From contig JAKLDX010000033.1 of the NCBI GenBank assembly GCA_022703295.1, positions 1 through 9,194 of the forward strand: 9,194 nucleotides of DNA, written 5' to 3'. Shown piece after piece: positions 6,447 through 9,194 of this stretch (its first letter is position 1; each line of letters starts with the position of its first letter). A program made the position numbers and the translations under genes. The notes beneath the pieces are model-generated. The model made no database searches, had not been told where the DNA came from, and saw only the letters and a list, made by a program, of their open reading frames with translations. The DNA comes from Candidatus Omnitrophota bacterium (GTDB lineage: Bacteria; Omnitrophota; Gorgyraeia; 2-01-FULL-45-10).

Positions 6447-7625
6447 ATGGCTAAAGCAAACGTAATAGCGAGAACAGGGAATGAGGCGATGGCCGAGGCC
6501 ATGCGCCAGATAAATCCTGACGTTGTGGCAGCATACCCCATAACGCCCGCGACGGAGATAGTGCAGATATTCGCATCCTTTGTAGCTGACGGCCTTGTTG
6601 ATACTGAATTTGTACCGGTTGAAAGCGAACATTCGGCTATGTCGGCCTGCATAGGCGCAAGCGCCGCCGGCGGCAGGACGATGACCGGCACCTCCAGCCA
6701 GGGGTTGGCGCTTATGGCAGAAATGCTTTACATAGCGTCGGGGTTGAGGCTTCCCATAGTACTTGCAGACGTCAACAGGGCGCTTTCGAGCCCGATAAAC
6801 ATACACTGCGACCATTCAGATACCATGATGGTTAAAGAGGCGGGCTGGATACAGATATTTTCGGAAAATTCGCAGGAAGCATATGATAATATGATACAGG
6901 CTATAAAGATAGCCGAGACCGCGAAGCTTCCGGTCATAGTTACGACCGACGGATTTATCATAAGTCACGGGATGGAGCGGATAGAGATACTGGATGATGC
7001 CGATGTCAAAAAATTCGTAGGCGTATATAAACCTGAAAATTACCTGCTTAATCTGGAAAGGCCGATAACAGTAGGCGCGCTTGACCTGCAGGATTATTAT
7101 TTCGAGCACAGAAGGCAGGCAATAGAGGCTATCCGTAATTCGAAGTCCGTGGTATTGGATGTAGCCAAAGATTATGCCGCAAAATTCGGTAAATCTTACG
7201 GATTATTTGAGAAATACAAACTCGATGATGCCGAATGCGCCATAGTTGCCATGGGTTCGACCGCCGGCACCGCGAAAGTCACTATAGATACTTTGCGTGA
7301 AAAAGGTCTGAAGGTAGGGTTATTGAAACCGCGTCTTTTCAGGCCATTCCCCAAAGAGGAGATCGCGGATGCCCTGCAGGGCATGAAGGCAATAGCGGTG
7401 ATGGACCGCTCGGATTCGATGAACGGCCAGGAAGGCCCGGTCTGTCTGGAGGTTAAAGCGGCATTATTCGATAAAGGATTAAATAAAGCGGTTATTAATT
7501 ACATATACGGCCTGGGCGGACGCGAAATTAGACTGGAAGATATAGAATCTGTATGCAACGATCTTTCGTCCTGTCTTAAAGGTAAGGCCGTCAATAAAAT
7601 AAATTATCTGGGCGTGAGAGACTAA
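6447..7625 (+). CDS. porA: Pyruvate:ferredoxin oxidoreductase alpha subunit
   Basis: The 392-residue alpha subunit carries the pyrimidine-side thiamine-diphosphate domain and the transketolase C-terminal-like domain. Visible features: GNEAMAEAM (11-19); YPITP (30-34), whose Thr contacts the substrate carboxylate in characterised pyruvate:ferredoxin oxidoreductases; ESEHS (59-63), with Glu59 in the position that activates thiamine diphosphate; TSSQGL (82-87); NRALSSP (110-116), whose Arg111 is the second carboxylate contact in this family; MGST (269-272); and RPFP (299-302). Length matches four-subunit enzymes. Upstream of the ATG there is only the palindromic repeat and an A-run, with no Shine-Dalgarno sequence at a usable distance, unlike the rest of this cluster. 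The TAA abuts the porB ATG. Confidence 0.97.
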   Translation: MAKANVIARTGNEAMAEAMRQINPDVVAAYPITPATEIVQIFASFVADGLVDTEFVPVESEHSAMSACIGASAAGGRTMTGTSSQGLALMAEMLYIASGLRLPIVLADVNRALSSPINIHCDHSDTMMVKEAGWIQIFSENSQEAYDNMIQAIKIAETAKLPVIVTTDGFIISHGMERIEILDDADVKKFVGVYKPENYLLNLERPITVGALDLQDYYFEHRRQAIEAIRNSKSVVLDVAKDYAAKFGKSYGLFEKYKLDDAECAIVAMGSTAGTAKVTIDTLREKGLKVGLLKPRLFRPFPKEEIADALQGMKAIAVMDRSDSMNGQEGPVCLEVKAALFDKGLNKAVINYIYGLGGREIRLEDIESVCNDLSSCLKGKAVNKINYLGVRD

Positions 7626-8552
7626 ATGGCTAATCTGAAAGAATTATCAAAAGGCAAAGAGTTGTTTACGGGCGGGCATCGCGCGTGCGCGGGCTGCGGC
7701 GCTGCCATAATAGCAAGGCAGGTACTGATGGCCGCCGGCCCGAACACTGTCGTGGCTAACGCTACGGGTTGTCTCGAGGTAGTTTCTACCATATTCCCTT
7801 ATACGGCCTGGAACGTCCCGTTCGTACACAGTGCTTTCGAAAATGCCGGCGCGACCATAAGCGGCGTCGAGGCGTTATACAAGTCCTGGATAAGGCAGGG
7901 AAAATACGATAAGAAAGTCAATTTCATTGCGTTCGGCGGCGACGGCGGAACATACGATATAGGGCTGCAATCTTTGTCCGGCGCCATGGAGCGCGGGCAT
8001 AATATATTATACGTCTGTTATAATAACGAAGCGTACATGAATACGGGAGTTCAGCGTTCAGGCGCTACGCCGCACGGTGCGGATACCACTACTGCCCCGG
8101 TCGGAAAGGTCAAAAAGGGGAAAGAGCAATACCGGAAGAACCTTACGGCGATAATGATCGCGCATGATATCCCTTACGTAGCGCAATCTATAGCAGGCAA
8201 CTGGCGTGACCTTACATCAAAAGTGGAAAAGGCCCTCTCCATAGAAGGCCCTAAATTCATAAACGTCTTCCAGCCTTGCAGACTTGGTTGGGGGTTCGAA
8301 CCGGAACTTACCTGCGACATGGGCCGTCTTGCTGCTGATACATGCATATGGCCGCTATTTGAGGTAGTGAACGGCCAGTACAGGATCACGTATAAGCCTA
8401 AAGAGAAGAAGCCTGTGATCGAATTCCTCAAGCTTCAGAACCGTTTTCGCCATCTCAGTAAGCCGGAGAATAAGACTATATTGGATGAGATCCAGGTGCG
8501 GACGGATAAGAACTGGGAAAAACTGCTGCAACAGGAAGCGCCGAAGCCGTAG
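7626..8552 (+). CDS. porB: Pyruvate:ferredoxin oxidoreductase beta subunit (thiamine diphosphate, [4Fe-4S])
   Basis: The 308-residue beta subunit binds thiamine diphosphate and the proximal [4Fe-4S] cluster. Cys21 and Cys24 (CAGCG), Cys49 (ATGCLEV) and Cys218 (QPCRLGW) are the four cluster ligands expected for the family. GDG (105-107) followed by Asn133-Asn134 is the Mg/thiamine diphosphate motif. YMNTGVQRSGATPHG (137-151) is the pattern found in pyruvate-specific enzymes rather than 2-oxoglutarate or branched-chain ones, so pyruvate is the best substrate call for the complex. Length is normal, about 300 to 315. It starts at the base after porA (TAAATG) and ends the por cluster. Only 10 bases separate its TAG from the end of the converging gene, and no hairpin terminator is visible there. 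Confidence 0.97.
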   Translation: MANLKELSKGKELFTGGHRACAGCGAAIIARQVLMAAGPNTVVANATGCLEVVSTIFPYTAWNVPFVHSAFENAGATISGVEALYKSWIRQGKYDKKVNFIAFGGDGGTYDIGLQSLSGAMERGHNILYVCYNNEAYMNTGVQRSGATPHGADTTTAPVGKVKKGKEQYRKNLTAIMIAHDIPYVAQSIAGNWRDLTSKVEKALSIEGPKFINVFQPCRLGWGFEPELTCDMGRLAADTCIWPLFEVVNGQYRITYKPKEKKPVIEFLKLQNRFRHLSKPENKTILDEIQVRTDKNWEKLLQQEAPKP

Positions 8553-8562
8553 GAAAATCTCG

Positions 8563-9194
8563 CTAGTACCGCTTAAAAACCCTTCTGTAGTCGCAATCCT
8601 TTTTATCGCAGAAATTACACTGAGATTTGATCTTTGAGAAAGTGTTTTTCGGGCCTATGCCCACTATGGCTGTTATGGATTTTTTCGGGACCATCATGCA
8701 GGCATCGGTAAGGCGCACCCCGGCTTTCTTGAAATCGATTATTTCATCAAGCTTGAGCTGTTCTTCTATTTTCCAGTCGCAATAACCCGGGCTGAATCGC
8801 ATGGAAACGCTTTTATCAAGCCTGGCATAGCCATTGCGTAATTCATCCTCGACGAGCTGGGCAAGGGATTCTACCACCATGGATCCTGTCCTGTCCAGCA
8901 GGTATCCGCGCAAACTTTCACCGTCCTTCATAAGGCAGCTTGCTTTTTTTTCGAGAGAGGCGCCGATGGTTACAAGGAACAGGCATAATTCTTGCGCATC
9001 TTTCAGCGAAGAGGCTACATACTTACTGGAAAAAACAGCGCCATCGGCCAGTTTTATTTGATTATTATTAATATCGGTTATTTTTATTTTTCGCAGCACT
9101 TTTTTGGGCTTGCTTAAAAGTTCTGCTTCCGCGAGGCATTCGTCTACACATTGCAGGATCTCTAAATTAGGCGAAGCGCTTTTCGGGTGAGGTA
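8563..9194 (-). CDS. Stand-alone methionine-synthase B12 reactivation-domain protein (5' end missing)
   Basis: On the - strand, 209 residues are visible before the TAG whose complement lies at 8563-8565. RFSPGYCDWKIEEQ followed by GVRLTDACMMVPKKSITAIVGIG is the signature of the cobalamin-dependent methionine synthase activation domain. That domain binds S-adenosylmethionine and helps re-methylate cobalamin that has become oxidised. Here it is a separate protein, as in Thermotoga maritima TM0269, and not the C-terminus of MetH. The last residues carry C-x2-C-x4-C (CNFCDKKDC) then YRR, a possible metal or Fe-S site. A GTG at 9099-9097 could be taken for the start, but the frame stays open with family-like sequence (LEILQCVDECLAEAELLSKPKK) to the window edge, so the true start is beyond 9194. 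It converges on porB and is transcribed separately from it. Confidence 0.9.
   Translation of the reverse strand, partial: PHPKSASPNLEILQCVDECLAEAELLSKPKKVLRKIKITDINNNQIKLADGAVFSSKYVASSLKDAQELCLFLVTIGASLEKKASCLMKDGESLRGYLLDRTGSMVVESLAQLVEDELRNGYARLDKSVSMRFSPGYCDWKIEEQLKLDEIIDFKKAGVRLTDACMMVPKKSITAIVGIGPKNTFSKIKSQCNFCDKKDCDYRRVFKRY

Noticed and set aside
6441..6815. - strand reading frame of 124 codons opposite the start of porA
   Set aside because: It covers strongly conserved porA codons in antisense; its residues look like noise.
8553..8562. A shared terminator between porB and the converging gene
   Set aside because: The gap is 10 bases and neither it nor the flanks show a stable hairpin with a T-run on either strand.
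9097..9099. GTG as the start of the - strand reactivation-domain protein
   Set aside because: The frame remains open upstream to the window edge with sequence fitting the family N-terminus, and no Shine-Dalgarno precedes this GTG.

Overview
The window is an ordinary-looking bacterial chromosome segment of moderate GC, densely packed with genes almost all on the + strand. DnaX and RecR show it is bacterial. A four-subunit pyruvate:ferredoxin oxidoreductase points to an anaerobe that uses ferredoxin. ATA (Ile) and AGG/AGA (Arg) codons are strikingly common. With the gene mix, this fits an uncultivated anaerobic lineage such as Omnitrophota, but that is an impression and not something the sequence proves.

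Layout: (1) 1-624 is the 3' part of an alpha/beta-hydrolase (carboxylesterase/monoacylglycerol-lipase type). Eleven bases later comes a 553-residue GH3-family acyl-adenylating enzyme (636-2297). The two look like the end of an operon that begins left of the window. (2) 2332-4601 holds dnaX and recR, overlapping by four bases, without the small ybaB gene that often sits between them. dnaX carries an in-phase A AAA AAG slippery heptamer just after domain III, which could produce a short gamma-like form. (3) A very good promoter (TTGACA, 17 bases, TATATT with an extended TG) follows recR. It precedes a polytopic membrane protein of unknown function (4670-5467) and then porC-porD-porA-porB (5486-8552). 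An AT-rich palindromic repeat of about 65 bases separates porD from porA. (4) On the - strand, converging on porB with a 10-base gap, lies a gene for a stand-alone cobalamin-dependent methionine-synthase reactivation-domain protein. Its 5' end runs off the right edge.

How the genes fit together: the Por complex interconverts pyruvate and acetyl-CoA + CO2 with ferredoxin and needs all four subunits present here. The MetH-activation protein belongs to corrinoid/one-carbon metabolism, which in anaerobes often accompanies acetyl-CoA metabolism. DnaX and RecR are housekeeping replication and repair genes. The hydrolase-GH3 pair is the least understood part. I found no CRISPR array, insertion sequence, tRNA or rRNA. 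No intergenic stretch exceeds 300 bases.
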